A DNA stretch of 64,000 nt, taken from Roseimicrobium gellanilyticum (GTDB taxonomy: Bacteria > Verrucomicrobiota > Verrucomicrobiia > Verrucomicrobiales > Verrucomicrobiaceae). Below the pieces are notes generated by a model. That model did no database searches. It was not told the origin of the DNA and worked only from the letters and a program-made list of their open reading frames with translations. Below are positions 63,226 through 64,000 of the stretch, piece after piece. A program made the position numbers and the translations under genes. Position 1 is the first letter of the stretch; each line of letters begins with the position of its first letter. The DNA is taken from assembly GCF_003315205.1 (NCBI RefSeq), contig NZ_QNRR01000015.1, positions 62,001 to 126,000 of the forward strand, in the 5' to 3' direction.

Positions 63226-64000
63226 ATGTCATTGGATATTACGCAATTTTACCCGACGGAGTTCGAAAGGAACTGGACTCATGTGGCTCAACAGATGGAC
63301 TGCCGGCTGCGCCAGGCGGTGATGCCGGGTGGGAATCTGACGGGCAAGAGGAAGTCATTCAATCTGCTGAATGACTATGAGATGGACGAGGTGACGACCC
63401 GCAAGGGTGACACGCCGGATGGCGATACCTCGGGTGAGAAGTACTGGCTGTATGCGCGGAAGTTTGAGAAGGTGATCACGTTCGATGAGGATGATGAGCG
63501 CCAGCTGGGGCAGATTGTGCTGCCAGACTCGGACGAGGTGCGCAATATGGCGATGGCGTACAATCGCAAGGTGGATGATATGATCATCGCGGCCTTCGAT
63601 GCGACGCGGTACATTGGTGAGGATGGGACGACGACGGACCCCTTCCCTGCTGGTCAATCCATCGCGGTGGACTATGTGCCGAGCGGTGCGCCGGCGAACA
63701 GCGGGCTGACGTTTGCGAAGATTCGCGAGGCGGCGCGCATCCTGAATGTGAATGAGGTGCCGGAGAGTGAGCGCTTCTTTGCGTACGGGGCGAAGCAACT
63801 GGATGACCTGCTGGCCATCACGGAGGCGACGAGCCGGGACTTCAGTGACCTGATGGCGCTGAAGGACGGGAAGATCAGCTACTGGATGGGCTTTACGTGG
63901 ATTCCGACGCAGCGCCTGAGCCGCAATGTGAGCACGGATGTGCGTTCCTGCTTTGCGTGGCACAAGTCGGCGGTGAAGCTGGGTGAGGGTTCACGCAACA
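63226..64000 (+). CDS. Phage major capsid protein, partial (runs off the right edge)
   Basis: 258 residues visible. MSLDITQFYPTEFERNWTH opens it. The ARKFEKVITFDEDDERQLG and NRKVDDMIIAAFDATRY stretches, plus SYWMGFTWIPTQRL later, fit podovirus capsid proteins of the portal-scaffold-capsid cluster. Builds the icosahedral shell. Preceded by AAGATAACGAT rather than a Shine-Dalgarno motif. The stop is outside the window. Confidence 0.85.
   Translation, partial: MSLDITQFYPTEFERNWTHVAQQMDCRLRQAVMPGGNLTGKRKSFNLLNDYEMDEVTTRKGDTPDGDTSGEKYWLYARKFEKVITFDEDDERQLGQIVLPDSDEVRNMAMAYNRKVDDMIIAAFDATRYIGEDGTTTDPFPAGQSIAVDYVPSGAPANSGLTFAKIREAARILNVNEVPESERFFAYGAKQLDDLLAITEATSRDFSDLMALKDGKISYWMGFTWIPTQRLSRNVSTDVRSCFAWHKSAVKLGEGSRN

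Overview
The window looks chromosomal and high in GC. Three things suggest a Verrucomicrobiota-like bacterium: type III-type secretin genes, many dispersed palindromic repeats, and start codons that mostly lack a Shine-Dalgarno motif. This is inference; no marker gene is present to settle the taxon.

Layout. (1) 1-4732, minus strand: a serine protease followed by two secretin genes related to the type III secretion (SctC/YscC/HrcC) outer-membrane ring. The second secretin runs off the left edge. The spacing suggests one operon. (2) 5257-50455: the dominant feature, an array of 51 paralogous genes (here called family A), all on the minus strand. The usual plan is a basic N-terminus (MSRR[T/A]K), one membrane anchor (residues about 7-27), a TW-S/R/H-P-x-x-PLRFR juxtamembrane motif, and a beta-rich outer domain. 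That domain carries an E-V-x-N-T-S-x-x-P-I motif near residues 55-75 and usually a V/I-P-A-H-G-T-x-R motif near 105-140. A member typically has 166-226 residues. I recognise no named family. (3) Interspersed in and just beyond the array is a second, smaller paralog family (family B, 6 copies, 87-113 residues, anchor motif LYLLSVPI), plus a few unrelated small genes. (4) 50706-64000: a podovirus-like head and packaging module. TerL and TerS are on the minus strand. A divergent plus-strand block holds two small Gly/Pro-rich proteins, a T7-type head-tail connector (portal), a Bbp19-like protein, a scaffold-like protein and the start of the major capsid gene. It is loosely packed and invaded by the same repeats as the rest of the window.

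The gaps between genes are rich in repeats. There are heptanucleotide tandem repeats (several different 7-mers), one 8-mer tandem repeat, and about ten families of dispersed, mostly palindromic elements. One of them (R2) sits almost directly after the stop codon of the gene it follows in every copy.

How the genes may work together (inference): family A proteins would be anchored in the inner membrane with a variable beta domain in the periplasm or at the surface. Family B proteins are small membrane partners or a parallel expansion. The protease and secretins lie downstream on the same strand. The unexplained system is the 45-kb single-strand expansion of family A with its associated repeats and family B.
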